This document shows positions 1-8,242 of a stretch of DNA of 40,643 nucleotides, piece after piece. The stretch covers positions 1-40,643 of IMG/VR virus record IMGVR_UViG_3300002334_000163; one strand, 5' to 3'. The DNA is from a virus. Below the pieces are notes generated by a model. The model saw nothing but the letters and a program-made list of their open reading frames with translations. It was not told where the DNA came from and did no database searches. The position numbers and the translations under genes are program-made. Each line of letters starts with the position of its first letter. Position 1 is the first letter of the stretch.

Positions 1-1
1 T

Positions 2-475
2 GTTAGAAAATATCCTAGTACAGATATTATCAAAAATGGTTACGGGTGGAGTGAGTTCCAAAAACATCTTGAAGAAGGAGGACAAGTAGATCCCTTCCAG
101 AGTCCAGCGGAGGAACTTATATCTAAGCTAGACCAAGTAGACCAAGAGGTGGCAACAGGCTACCTAGAACTCCTAGAGTACAATGGTAATAAGTACTACC
201 CAGATGAGAGGGCTATCCTAGCTTCCTTCAGTAGTCTAGCTTATCTTCCCTCAGATTATACTAAGGAGTGGAAGACTGCTGATAGGATGAAGGATGGTAT
301 CAATAGTGTTAAAGTAGTGCTGGATAAGGAGGGACTCGCTGGTCTAGCCCTGACTCTACTAGCTCGCCAAGGTGCTGTATGGGACGCTGGTGAAGCTAAG
401 AAGGTAATACTTAAAGCTAAGAAGGTAATACTTAAAGCTAAGAAGGTAATACTTAAAGCTGAGTATGGAGGATAA
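2..475 (+). CDS. Hypothetical late protein, 5' end outside window
   Basis: The frame is open from the first bases of the window, so the gene starts upstream and only its last 157 residues are visible. A GTG at 149 could act as a start, but the 49 upstream codons read like coding sequence in the same frame and no ribosome binding site (RBS) precedes the GTG. The visible part is hydrophilic and I recognise no domain. The C-terminus contains three perfect copies of a 7-residue lysine-rich unit (KKVILKA) made by a 21-bp tandem repeat. It lies directly before other late genes, so a virion role is plausible but unproven. Confidence 0.7.
   Translation, partial: VRKYPSTDIIKNGYGWSEFQKHLEEGGQVDPFQSPAEELISKLDQVDQEVATGYLELLEYNGNKYYPDERAILASFSSLAYLPSDYTKEWKTADRMKDGINSVKVVLDKEGLAGLALTLLARQGAVWDAGEAKKVILKAKKVILKAKKVILKAEYGG
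393..460 (+). repeat. 21-bp perfect tandem repeat, 3 copies, in frame
   Basis: Three identical 21-bp units run from 393 to 455, followed by a 5-bp partial copy. Each adds seven residues (KKVILKA) to the C-terminus of the host gene and keeps the frame. The absence of any base difference between copies points to recent slippage or to an assembly effect. Confidence 0.95.
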
Positions 476-477
476 GT

Positions 478-936
478 ATGGCATGTCTAGGAGCCACTGG
501 GAGTACCTGTACAGGTCTTACCTCGGATGAGGGATGTGTACCCCCAAAAGTATATAACGCTGGACTACCAGAGCTAGAGCATACTCATCTATCCTTTGAT
601 GGTACTAAGTTCATAGCTGATTGGTTACCTACACCCTCTTACCCTACTCATATCATCAGGGGATTCATAAGGGCGATAAATGTACCTAGCTTTACACAGG
701 ATGGCATTAGCTATGTCTCTAGAGATACGGACCACATAGACTTAACTAATGGTGGAGATATAGTCCTAGGTAAGTTTTATAGGATAAATATAAGACTGGA
801 GAGTGATACAGAGTTTGGTAGGACTATAACCCTAGAGGTTAAAGCAGAGGTATTCAACGAGTTCCCCATAGGTCTAGATCTGCTAGTGCATGGATCTGAA
901 GATGTACTTATAGGTGCAGAGTATATCTATGTATAA
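478..936 (+). CDS. Hypothetical late protein (152 aa)
   Basis: ATG at 478 follows the previous stop by 2 nt, with GGAGG at about 467 as RBS. The protein is rich in short beta-prone stretches. Its second half alternates hydrophobic and polar residues, as in a beta-sandwich, and carries a VSRDT segment encoded by the TCTCTAGAGA palindrome at 716. I recognise no family. Its position just upstream of a fibre-like gene suggests a structural or tail-associated role, which is inference. Confidence 0.75.
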   Translation: MACLGATGSTCTGLTSDEGCVPPKVYNAGLPELEHTHLSFDGTKFIADWLPTPSYPTHIIRGFIRAINVPSFTQDGISYVSRDTDHIDLTNGGDIVLGKFYRINIRLESDTEFGRTITLEVKAEVFNEFPIGLDLLVHGSEDVLIGAEYIYV

Positions 937-956
937 ATTAAGGAGGTATGTAAGTA

Positions 957-2015
957 ATGGCTAGACAGTTATCAGAGATAAATACTAGTGGAGAGTTAAC
1001 AGGTATTAAGTTAGGAGGTACTGCTACTGAGAAGTCTGTGGCTACCCAGGAGTATGTAAATCAACCTAGGACAGTAGTCCCATTTACGCCACAAGTAGTA
1101 CCACCTACTCACTTAGAGGGTCAAGTATTCTATGATGAGCCTACTCACTCCTTCAGTATCCATAGTGATATAGTTAATGTAGCTCTTAATGTGGGACAAG
1201 AGCAGTACATGAGGATCATTAATAAGACTGGGAGTACTATACTTAATGGTAAAGCGTGTAGACAGAATGGAGTAGATGTAGCTACTAATCTCCCTCAGGT
1301 AGCCCTCGCTATAGCTAATACTATTGATAACTCTAGGATACTCGGAGTAGCTACTCATAATATACTTAATGGTGCTGAGGGCTTCATAACAACCTTTGGT
1401 AGAGTGGGAGACTTAGATACTACAGCGCATACCCTAGGTCTAGCTATCTACCTCAGTGATACCGTAGCTGGAGACTATACTAATGTTAAGCCTGATATTG
1501 TAACTCAGGTTGGTGGTACAGTAGTCTCAGATTTGACTACAGGTGCTATCCAGGTATCTATACTTAACCATATAGCACTACCTACACTCTTTGGTATACT
1601 CCAGGATGTTCCAGATATCTATTCGCTTCCTGGTAATACTACATGGGAAGATATTAATAATTACCAGATGAGTCAAGGTACCGTACTTAGCGTTAACCCT
1701 ACGACAGGGTTAATTACTCTACCTAATGATGGTTGGTATAGACTTAACTTCAGTACCAGTGTCACCGTAGCCTCAGCGAGTCTTGAAGGGAATGTAGTGC
1801 TCTTCAGATTATGGAATGATACTCAGAGTACTGTATTAGCTACTACTCAGCTTGATGTTGACTCAGGTAAGCTTACGGAGTCTAGGTCAACCTCTAATCC
1901 CATCTTAGTTGTAGCAGGGGATGAAGTAGTTATGCAGATAGGCTCTGAGGATAGCTCATCTAATCTAGTGTTTGATAGTGTATCCTTCGATATAACTAGT
2001 ATAACTATAACCTGA
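957..2015 (+). CDS. Putative tail fibre/appendage protein
   Basis: This 352-residue protein has an AAGGAGGT RBS about 9 nt before its ATG. The N-terminus (MARQLSEINTSG, then a GTATEKSVATQEYV stretch) resembles short attachment segments of phage fibres. The middle is rich in Gly, Thr, Asn and Val. The last 140 residues look like a beta-sandwich of the C1q/TNF type often used for receptor contact in phage fibres (LPNDGWYRLNFSTSV, then VVAGDEVVMQIGS). No catalytic motif is seen. The function is inferred from composition, domain order and position among late genes. It could instead be a head-decoration protein. Confidence 0.6.
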   Translation: MARQLSEINTSGELTGIKLGGTATEKSVATQEYVNQPRTVVPFTPQVVPPTHLEGQVFYDEPTHSFSIHSDIVNVALNVGQEQYMRIINKTGSTILNGKACRQNGVDVATNLPQVALAIANTIDNSRILGVATHNILNGAEGFITTFGRVGDLDTTAHTLGLAIYLSDTVAGDYTNVKPDIVTQVGGTVVSDLTTGAIQVSILNHIALPTLFGILQDVPDIYSLPGNTTWEDINNYQMSQGTVLSVNPTTGLITLPNDGWYRLNFSTSVTVASASLEGNVVLFRLWNDTQSTVLATTQLDVDSGKLTESRSTSNPILVVAGDEVVMQIGSEDSSSNLVFDSVSFDITSITIT

Positions 2016-2084
2016 TACATGGGTATAGAGTGTGAGTAGTAGGCTGTCTAAGATAAATTTAAGATAAATCAGGAGATACGAGAG

Positions 2085-2222
2085 ATGGCAATTAATGAGA
2101 GCATAACAGGATCTGGTTTAGGGAATGATGAGAGGGAGATATGGAATAACTACTTCGGTACTCTCTTGACCAAAGCAGAGGGCCTAGCTCTAATCCCAGT
2201 AGAGGAGCTAGAAGATGCTTAA
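2085..2222 (+). CDS. Small hypothetical late protein (45 aa)
   Basis: An AGGAGAT motif about 8 nt upstream gives the ATG at 2085 good support. The product (MAINESITGSG... ending VEELEDA) is acidic with no membrane segment. Its stop codon overlaps the start of the lipoprotein gene by 8 nt, a typical translational coupling arrangement. No family is recognised. The 69 nt before it after the fibre gene show no further gene. Confidence 0.65.
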   Translation: MAINESITGSGLGNDEREIWNNYFGTLLTKAEGLALIPVEELEDA

Positions 2223-2757
2223 GTATACTCTAGTATCCCTACTCCTACTTAGTGGATGTGCTACGGCATATGATGTAGATCTCTGGAAGGAGCATGGTGC
2301 TAGTGTAAGGTCAGGTCATACCTCCTCCGCTAAGATAGTTGAGGCTAAGACTATGGCTATCTCAGGATTATCTATATGTCCTGAGTATACTCATACTGAG
2401 AGTATACTTATGAGGGTTATCCTTGGTGGTAATATAGAGCGCATCACTGTACCTAAGTTCATAGTTAAAGCACCTAGGCTTAACACGGATAACGTAGAGC
2501 CACTGACTAAGGCTACTGTTGGGTTAGCCCCATTCTTAACTATAGAGCGTATAGTTGATAAGACTGCTGGAGAGATTGGAGATGAGAACTATAGTACTGA
2601 GGGTGGAGACATTAAGGTGAGTAAGACAGAGGTACATACAACTACTGCTGGAGATGATAATAACATAAGTACTGGCTATGAGAGTACGGATACTACGGAG
2701 AGGGATGAGGAGATAAAGGAAGAGATAGATGGAGGGACTACAGATGGAGCCTTATAG
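2215..2757 (+). CDS. Putative phage lipoprotein
   Basis: The 180-residue product starts with a short positive segment, a hydrophobic core (LVSLLLL) and a lipobox LSGC, with Cys at residue 15, so it should be exported and lipid-modified. The mature part is hydrophilic, with a Thr/Asp/Glu-rich C-terminal third. It overlaps the following membrane-protein gene. A lipoprotein beside a single-pass membrane protein with coiled coil recalls the o-spanin/i-spanin pair of Gram-negative phages. However, it is much longer than usual o-spanins and the endolysin is 12 kb away, so that reading is tentative. Confidence 0.7.
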   Translation: MLKYTLVSLLLLSGCATAYDVDLWKEHGASVRSGHTSSAKIVEAKTMAISGLSICPEYTHTESILMRVILGGNIERITVPKFIVKAPRLNTDNVEPLTKATVGLAPFLTIERIVDKTAGEIGDENYSTEGGDIKVSKTEVHTTTAGDDNNISTGYESTDTTERDEEIKEEIDGGTTDGAL

Positions 2758-3088
2758 TAGCACCTGTAGTGAACATAATGATCTAAGCGGAGTGGTGAAT
2801 ACTATCAAGGGACAACTATCTATACTCTTAAGTCTCGTAGTAGTACTTATAGCTGGTATGACCTTTGCTATATCTCAGAATCATAAGGCGGAGATGAAGC
2901 TAGCTGATGTGACTAGGGACCTCTCCAGTACTAAGGAGATGAAGCTAGCTGATGTGACTAGGGACCTCTCCAGTACTAAGGAGATGATCATAGCCTCTAA
3001 GAACTTACATGATTTAAGATTAGCTAAACTAGAGGATGGCTTCAGCTCCATAACCTCTTTCTGTTGTGGAGAACTAGATGCCCTATAA
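2744..3088 (+). CDS. Single-pass membrane protein with duplicated coiled-coil segment
   Basis: I prefer ATG 2744 over ATG 2729, because GGAGG at 2731-2735 is correctly spaced for 2744 and would lie inside the longer version. About 25 polar residues precede one membrane helix (LLSLVVVLIAGMTFAI), and the rest is a charged helical region. A 15-residue segment (EMKLADVTRDLSSTK) is present twice in tandem because of a perfect 45-bp duplication. The layout, with an N-terminal anchor and outer coiled coil next to a lipoprotein gene, fits an i-spanin-like or holin-associated protein. No direct homology is recognised. Confidence 0.65.
   Translation: MEPYSSTCSEHNDLSGVVNTIKGQLSILLSLVVVLIAGMTFAISQNHKAEMKLADVTRDLSSTKEMKLADVTRDLSSTKEMIIASKNLHDLRLAKLEDGFSSITSFCCGELDAL
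2891..2980 (+). repeat. 45-bp perfect tandem duplication, in frame
   Basis: The copies 2891-2935 and 2936-2980 are identical, and another 7 bases of a third copy follow. Each encodes EMKLADVTRDLSSTK in the coiled-coil region of the membrane protein. Perfect identity including third codon positions means the duplication is recent, or arose in amplification or assembly. Confidence 0.95.
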
Positions 3089-3440
3089 TAAACTAGATAT
3101 TAAAGTAAGACCAACAAGAGAAGATAGGAACTGGGAAGTACTTGAGTCATTTACCTATAAGGGTATTCAAGTACCTAGAGGATTTACTACGGATGGAGCA
3201 AGTGTACCTAAGTACTTAAGGAACATCTTCCCACATGGTGGGCGTAAGTTTGCTCCAGCAGTACTGCATGACTTGCTTTATAGGAGTGTGGACCATAACT
3301 TCTCTAGAGAGGAGGCCGATAAGTTATTCCTAGATGCTATGGTATTTAATGGAGTAGGTAATATAGAGGCTAAGGTATTGTACCTAGGAGTTAAGTACTT
3401 TGGGTTCCTTACATGGAATAAGATTAGGAGGGAGGTATAG
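3078..3440 (+). CDS. DUF1353 family protein
   Basis: This 120-residue protein has the hallmark pattern of the DUF1353 phage family. RGFTTDGASVPKYLR is followed by a conserved HDLLYR and then a helical segment with EADKLFLDAM and VLYLGVKYFG. The length is normal for the family. The biochemical role of DUF1353 is unknown. It is common in tailed-phage late regions near tail or lysis genes, and here it follows the lipoprotein/membrane pair, overlapping by 11 nt. The palindrome at 3301 encodes its FSRE segment. Confidence 0.88.
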   Translation: MPYNKLDIKVRPTREDRNWEVLESFTYKGIQVPRGFTTDGASVPKYLRNIFPHGGRKFAPAVLHDLLYRSVDHNFSREEADKLFLDAMVFNGVGNIEAKVLYLGVKYFGFLTWNKIRREV

Positions 3441-4490
3441 ATGGCTGATAACGATGGGACTACTTTTGTAGATCCTAATATAAACATACTACCAGATTAT
3501 GCTACTCAAGGAGTACTTAACTTACCTACTCCACCTACTACGGATACCCAAGGAGCTGTTGATAAGTCAAAGGAGGTTTATGGAGCCGTAGATCCAGGTA
3601 CAGTACCTACTGACTATGCTGATGTAGATGTTGAGGGTATTGATGCTACGTTCGGGCCAGGAGAGGACTATGTAAGCCCCTCAGCGACTGTGGCAGGACA
3701 ACTTAACTCCCTCCTAAGTAGAGACAGTAGATATATTAAACAGGCCCGTAGGCGGTCAGCAGAGGCCTCTCAGGAGCGTGGGTTACTTAATACTAGTTTA
3801 GGAGCTGGAGCAGGAGAGGCAGCAGCTATAGAGGCTGGTCTTCCTATTGCTCAACAGGATGCTAAGACGTATGCAGAAGCTCAGGCTAAGCAACAAGCTA
3901 GTGAGTATGAGTTCATTAGTGATGTAGCTAGGACTGAATTAAGTGGTAGGTTAACTATACAAGAGTCTGAGACTAAGATGCAGAATCAGATCGTACAGAA
4001 TACCTTCGATACTGCTATAGCTCAGGCTAGCGATGAGAGCAAGGCGTGGTTCCAGGGAGCGCAGAATGATTATAATGCTAATATGAAGGGCTTTGAGACT
4101 CAGCTCCAAGGTATAATTAATGAGCAAACCTTTGATGCCTCTGTTAAAGAGAGCCTAATGGCCTCTTCAGCTACTACTATGCAGAATTATCAACTCTCTG
4201 TGGAGACGTTACTCCTTAACTCAGATATACTCCAGATGCTTAAGCAAGAGGGTGGTCCTGCTGCTGTCCAATCTCTACTAGATAACCTTAGAGATAGAAC
4301 TGCTGATGCTCTTAACTTTCAAGGAGCCGCTGCTGGTGAGTCTGAGTTTATGGCAGGTATTGTAGAGGACTTCATGGCTAGTGGTACTATAGTAGATCCT
4401 GATGTTAACTATGGTGATTCTAAAGATACCCCTATCAGTGGGTTAACTAAGCCTGTCCCTGAGGGAACAGTGAAGAATCCAACGCCATGA
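3441..4490 (+). CDS. Putative internal virion/structural protein
   Basis: The ATG directly follows the previous stop, with AGGAGGGAGG just upstream. The 349-residue product has an acidic, Pro-rich N-terminal 80 residues, then a long helical region (ARRRSAEASQERGLLNTSL, IAQQDAKTYAEAQAKQQA). A region rich in A and RGLLN, followed by QQDA, is familiar from podoviral proteins encoded between the tail and internal virion genes, but no exact family is named here. It overlaps the next gene by ATGA. The likely role is a virion or ejection component, inferred from context. Confidence 0.55.
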   Translation: MADNDGTTFVDPNINILPDYATQGVLNLPTPPTTDTQGAVDKSKEVYGAVDPGTVPTDYADVDVEGIDATFGPGEDYVSPSATVAGQLNSLLSRDSRYIKQARRRSAEASQERGLLNTSLGAGAGEAAAIEAGLPIAQQDAKTYAEAQAKQQASEYEFISDVARTELSGRLTIQESETKMQNQIVQNTFDTAIAQASDESKAWFQGAQNDYNANMKGFETQLQGIINEQTFDASVKESLMASSATTMQNYQLSVETLLLNSDILQMLKQEGGPAAVQSLLDNLRDRTADALNFQGAAAGESEFMAGIVEDFMASGTIVDPDVNYGDSKDTPISGLTKPVPEGTVKNPTP

Positions 4491-4909
4491 TTAAAGAGGC
4501 TACCATACTAGACTTAGCGGAGATAGAGGAGCTGATGTCAGAGTTAGAGGGTATCAATTGCCATGAGTATGTAAGGCATACTCTACTGCACCCCAACTAC
4601 CACTGGTTCTATAAAGTAGGGACTGCTATGGTATATGACCCTATGGATAATGGTAGGTTCAATATGCATATCTATAATAAAAGTAGAGGTGATAGAAGGC
4701 TAAGAGACTGGTGTATACGAACTGGCTCATGGATCTTCGATAATACTGAGGCTAAGAACTTAATTAACTTTGTTAAGATAGAGAGGAGAGACCTTAGATT
4801 CTTTATGGCATCTATAGGCTCCGTTAAGGTAGGCCAAGTAGGTGATGAGTTAATTTATAATATCTCTAGAGAAGATAGAGCTAGAGCTGAGAGGAGACTA
4901 GAGCAATGA
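4487..4909 (+). CDS. GNAT-like virion-associated protein (T7 gp13-like position)
   Basis: The 140-residue product has the layout of small acetyltransferase-like phage proteins: an N-terminal strand and helix (IKEATILDLAEIEELMSEL), a central strand with AMVYDP, and a C-terminal helix before FMASIGSVKVGQ. No clear acetyl-CoA loop (Q/RxxGxG/A) is visible, so it may be a non-catalytic relative, as with T7 internal virion protein gp13, which lies at the same relative place before the gp14- and gp16-type proteins. It overlaps both neighbours by 4 nt (ATGA). Confidence 0.5.
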   Translation: MIKEATILDLAEIEELMSELEGINCHEYVRHTLLHPNYHWFYKVGTAMVYDPMDNGRFNMHIYNKSRGDRRLRDWCIRTGSWIFDNTEAKNLINFVKIERRDLRFFMASIGSVKVGQVGDELIYNISREDRARAERRLEQ

Positions 4910-5718
4910 CAGGGTTTGTAGCAATTGGTGCAGTAATAGGTACATGGATGGGTGGCGCTGTTGGAGGAGCTATAGCAGCCAGTGCCATAGCCTCCGCAGC
5001 AGTAGGTGTGGTTGCCTCAGCAGTAGTGGGTGCAGTAATAGGTGGCTTAGGCTCCGCAGTAAGCGGTGGAGATATAGGTAAGGGTATGCTCTTTGGTGCT
5101 ATTGGAGGTCTTGCTGTTGGTGCAGCCTTCGGTACTGGTATAGCAGGAGCTATGGGTGGTGGTACTGAGGTCTCTAGTGCAGCAGCTACTGGTGGGGCAT
5201 ACTCCTCTACTTCCTCTGCTTCTGCTGCATCCCAACTAGCTGCTGCTGAGTCTGCTGCTGGTATTATTACGAGTACTGAGAGTACTGAGAGTACTGAGAT
5301 CACAGCAGGAGAGGAGTTAGCATTTGCTGCATTAGGTGAAGGTGGCAAGATGCTCTATGAGGGGCAGCAAGCTGGTGAAGCCGCTGATCTGGCTAAGGAA
5401 GAGGCTGATAAGAATAGAGCCTTCTTAACTATGCAGCAGGATAAGGACTTAGCTAATGCTCTAGAGAGAGCTAAGATAGCTTCCGCTGGACTCGAACCAG
5501 AGTTCTGGTTAGCTGAGAAACAGGCATTGAAGAAGAGTGATATTGATCAGGCAATACGGCAATACCAAGCTAAAGTAGATACTGATGTTGGTGCCTCTAG
5601 TGAGTCCTATGCTGGTATAGCGGAGGGCATCAATAAGTTAGACCTACCAGCTAGAGGTAAGTTTACTGGTGATCCAGAGGGAGTGTTATCTATCTCTAAG
5701 ATAGGGAGTCAAGCATAA
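4906..5718 (+). CDS. Glycine-zipper internal virion protein (gp14-like)
   Basis: Residues about 4-90 form a long Gly/Ala/Val-rich hydrophobic stretch with repeated GxxxG spacing (VIGGLGSAVSGG, GAIGGLAVGAAFGTG), typical of membrane-inserting glycine zippers. The remaining 180 residues are a charged helical region (GGKMLYEGQQAGEAADLAK). A Thr/Ser/Glu linker is made from a 9-bp triplicate at 5271. T7-like phages carry a hydrophobic ejection protein (gp14) at this position, which enters the host envelope during DNA delivery. The call is by analogy and not by sequence homology. Confidence 0.55.
   Translation: MTGFVAIGAVIGTWMGGAVGGAIAASAIASAAVGVVASAVVGAVIGGLGSAVSGGDIGKGMLFGAIGGLAVGAAFGTGIAGAMGGGTEVSSAAATGGAYSSTSSASAASQLAAAESAAGIITSTESTESTEITAGEELAFAALGEGGKMLYEGQQAGEAADLAKEEADKNRAFLTMQQDKDLANALERAKIASAGLEPEFWLAEKQALKKSDIDQAIRQYQAKVDTDVGASSESYAGIAEGINKLDLPARGKFTGDPEGVLSISKIGSQA
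5271..5297 (+). repeat. 9-bp tandem repeat, 3 copies, in frame
   Basis: Three identical copies of GAGTACTGA give the STESTEST linker between the hydrophobic and helical parts of the glycine-zipper protein. It is the shortest of several perfect tandem repeats in this window. Confidence 0.9.
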
Positions 5719-6545
5719 TGGCTACTGATGCTAAAGAGTTTAGAGAGACTAGGATGAGTAGGGAGTCTAGGACTACTGGAAATACTGGTGTCCTTGATCA
5801 GATGAGGGCTGTTAGAGAGAGTAGGAAAGACCCTAGGCAATACTATGAGGAATATGGCTTCTCGGCTACTCCAGAGCAGTATGAAGGTATGCAAGCTAGT
5901 GATAAGGAATTTAGTGGAGCCGTTGGGGATGCTCAAGGTATGCTTGATACCGCTAGTGGAGATTTAGATACAGCTATTAAGTCTGCCTATGATACCTTAG
6001 GTACCCCTGAGAGTATGGCTAATACTGCATGGGAGAAGGATAAGAGTAACTGGATACCCGTAGCAGTGTACAACAAGAATAAGCTAGAGGCTACCTATAT
6101 GCTACCTAGGGATATAGCTGGTAATCTTAAGGCTGAAGTATTCACTGGTGAAGAGGGTAAGTATGAGTCCCACTTCTTTAATAATGAGGGTGGAGTCATG
6201 GATGATGATATAGGTAGTGCTACTAGACTCCATGTTGATGTAACTCCAGTAGGTATAGGCTCCGCTTATGGCAAGGAGTTACATGAGGCTCTTAGTGGTA
6301 CTGTGAGTAGCTACGAGAGTGCCTTCATGACTAATGCTCTTGATCAGGCTACTGGAGTATACCAACAGGGTGTTAAGGATATACGTGGTGCCTATGGCAC
6401 AGCCTTAGGGGATCTTAATGAACAGCAGGGTATACTTACTGGCTATGAGACAGATAGAGCTGCTAAGTATGGAGCAGAGAGGACTAGGTATAGCGATAGA
6501 CTTAAGACTATGCAGAAACTCTTTGGTAATATATCAGTAGGATAA
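5718..6545 (+). CDS. Hypothetical virion-region protein (275 aa)
   Basis: Its ATG overlaps the previous stop (TAATG). The protein begins with a very Arg/Ser/Glu-rich segment (KEFRETRMSRESRTTGN), followed by helices with DAQGMLDTASGDLDTAIK and a central beta-rich part (WIPVAVYNKNKLEATYML). A long C-terminal helix ends in LKTMQKLFGNISVG. There is no membrane segment or recognisable domain. Its place in an unbroken run of probable internal-virion genes suggests a structural role. Confidence 0.6.
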   Translation: MATDAKEFRETRMSRESRTTGNTGVLDQMRAVRESRKDPRQYYEEYGFSATPEQYEGMQASDKEFSGAVGDAQGMLDTASGDLDTAIKSAYDTLGTPESMANTAWEKDKSNWIPVAVYNKNKLEATYMLPRDIAGNLKAEVFTGEEGKYESHFFNNEGGVMDDDIGSATRLHVDVTPVGIGSAYGKELHEALSGTVSSYESAFMTNALDQATGVYQQGVKDIRGAYGTALGDLNEQQGILTGYETDRAAKYGAERTRYSDRLKTMQKLFGNISVG

Positions 6546-6549
6546 TATA

Positions 6550-7263
6550 ATGGCAAATAAGAGAGCACAAGATAAAGTACAGAAGGTAGAACAGAAGGCA
6601 CCTCAAGCAGTACCTCAGGAACAACCTAAGGTCTCCCCAGAAGTAGAGAGGAAGGTTAATGCATACATCTCAGCCCTATCTAAACTGATGCATGGTAAGG
6701 AGACTAAGAACCATGTATACAAGATGCTCCAATCAGGTGAGCCTATGGTGACTATACCTAGGTCAGCTATTGAGATTAATAGACAGGCTGAGGAAGCCTT
6801 CAAGAGGGGTGGGGCTACCCCAGATCTAGATACGCTATTCGCTGGATCTCAGTTCCTCATCCTAGATTTAATTGAGATAGGTAATGCTGGTGGTTTCTTC
6901 CAGTTAGACCCTCAGGACCCTAATGTCCTAGGGCCACTAGTCCAGTCTACGGTTCAACCCTATGTTGAAGAGGGACTTAAGAATGGTACGATTGACCCAG
7001 TAGAGCTACAGAATAAGATTGAGCCTATGCTTACGGATGAACAGAGAGCGCAGGGTGGACTTATGGCTCAAGAGCAAGGCATGTCTATGGAGGCTAATCA
7101 GGGAACTGCTATGGAGACCTACCGTAGGCAGGGTATACTTGATGAGAGAGGTAGGAATGCTGATATGGTTGCTAAGGCTAAGATAAAGCAGGGACAAAGA
7201 GCAGAGCAAGCAGCGCCTCAACAGCAACCTCAGGGACAACAGGGAGTACTACAGAATGGCTAA
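6550..7263 (+). CDS. Hypothetical virion-region protein, Gln/Pro-rich ends
   Basis: This 237-residue protein has charged Gln/Pro-rich tails at both ends (QKAPQAVPQEQPKVSPEV; QQQPQGQQGVLQNG) around a compact helical core (VNAYISALSKLMHGKETK, then LILDLIEIGNAGGFFQ). No family is recognised. It overlaps the next gene by 8 nt. Low-complexity tails of this kind are common in ejected virion proteins, but the role is inferred only from position. Confidence 0.6.
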   Translation: MANKRAQDKVQKVEQKAPQAVPQEQPKVSPEVERKVNAYISALSKLMHGKETKNHVYKMLQSGEPMVTIPRSAIEINRQAEEAFKRGGATPDLDTLFAGSQFLILDLIEIGNAGGFFQLDPQDPNVLGPLVQSTVQPYVEEGLKNGTIDPVELQNKIEPMLTDEQRAQGGLMAQEQGMSMEANQGTAMETYRRQGILDERGRNADMVAKAKIKQGQRAEQAAPQQQPQGQQGVLQNG

Positions 7264-8197
7264 TGGGATACTCGCAGCACTAGCTGGTGGCTTAAGCGGA
7301 TACAGTGGAGCCTTAAGTAATCAGTATAAGATGCAGAAGGAAGATGAACAAGCTAAGCTTAAGAGTGAGAGGTTAACTTCTCTAGAGGAATTAAGAGCAT
7401 CTAATAATGCTAAGCTACAGGAGACTAAGTTTACCCAGAGTAAGGAGCTTATAAATATTGGGGAGACTAATAGGGCTACTGCTTTGACTAAGGAGAGGGA
7501 GTACCAAGGGGAACAATTAACTGCGAAGAAGGAGTATGATGAGGGTGCTCTTAAGAGGGCATATGAAGCTAAGCAGGAGATAATTACTCTAGATATGGAT
7601 AAGTACTCAAAGGCTAATCCTGTTGCTACCCCAGAGCAGTTAGATGATCATCACCAGATACTCCAGGGTTGGGCAATAGCAACTAAGGGACTCTCTGCTG
7701 ACAAGGCTGCTGAGCTTAAGTTAAAGGCTCAAGGTATGTGGGAGGACCTAGATCCCAAGCTTAGAGATAAGAAGATAGCTCAGTATAAGAACCTTAATCG
7801 TAACTCTCTTAATCCCTCTGAAGATGCTATGCTTGAGTTTATGAATGTAGCTATATCTAATAGAAAGGGTGGTAGTGACTCAGATACTGGAGCGGCTGAT
7901 ATAAAGGGTCTAGCTAAGCAGTACTCTGGTGCTAAGGATAAAGTTAAAGCTTACAATATGGTACTTGATAAGTTCGGTAAGGATGTAGCTGATCAAGTTA
8001 AACTACAGGGTACAGTTGAGGAAGGTCCAGAAGTACCTAAGACTCAGATACAAAAGGAACTTGATATAATTGGTCCTGCTGCTAAAAAGCTACTAGATAA
8101 AACTAAACCTTCTCCAACTAGCCCAAGAAGACAGCAAGGGATACTAGATGGAAGCGGATGGGGAAAGAGTAAGTTCTTAGAAGGCTTAAACAGATAG
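7256..8197 (+). CDS. Hypothetical virion-region protein, long coiled coil
   Basis: The 313-residue product starts with a short Gly/Ser/Ala stretch (GILAALAGGLSGYSGAL), then about 100 residues of almost uninterrupted charged helix (QKEDEQAKLKSERLTSLEEL and following), and a less regular C-terminal half with a basic tail. It overlaps its upstream neighbour by 8 nt and ends 45 nt before the giant gene. T7-like internal core proteins have a similar helical character. The assignment as an ejection or core component is inference. Confidence 0.6.
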   Translation: MANGILAALAGGLSGYSGALSNQYKMQKEDEQAKLKSERLTSLEELRASNNAKLQETKFTQSKELINIGETNRATALTKEREYQGEQLTAKKEYDEGALKRAYEAKQEIITLDMDKYSKANPVATPEQLDDHHQILQGWAIATKGLSADKAAELKLKAQGMWEDLDPKLRDKKIAQYKNLNRNSLNPSEDAMLEFMNVAISNRKGGSDSDTGAADIKGLAKQYSGAKDKVKAYNMVLDKFGKDVADQVKLQGTVEEGPEVPKTQIQKELDIIGPAAKKLLDKTKPSPTSPRRQQGILDGSGWGKSKFLEGLNR

Positions 8198-8206
8198 AGA
8201 ATTAAC

Positions 8207-8233
8207 TTGACGGATTTATTGAATTACTAATTG
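8207..8233 (+). promoter_or_regulatory. Weak promoter candidate before the giant virion gene
   Basis: TTGACG at 8207 is followed after 15 nt by TAATTG at 8228, in the only gap (45 nt) of the late gene run. The 15-nt spacing matches the two early promoter modules on the right, but the -10 element is poor. GAGGTAAG at 8233-8240 is the RBS of the next gene. Confidence 0.25.
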
Positions 8234-8242
8234 AGGTAAGAG

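Noticed and set aside
2729-2743. Upstream ATG for the membrane protein
   Set aside because: GGAGG lies within the first codons of that version and is well placed for ATG 2744.
4881-5348. 155-codon antisense frame opposite the glycine-zipper gene
   Set aside because: Pro/Ala-rich sequence results from reading Gly/Ala codons backwards.
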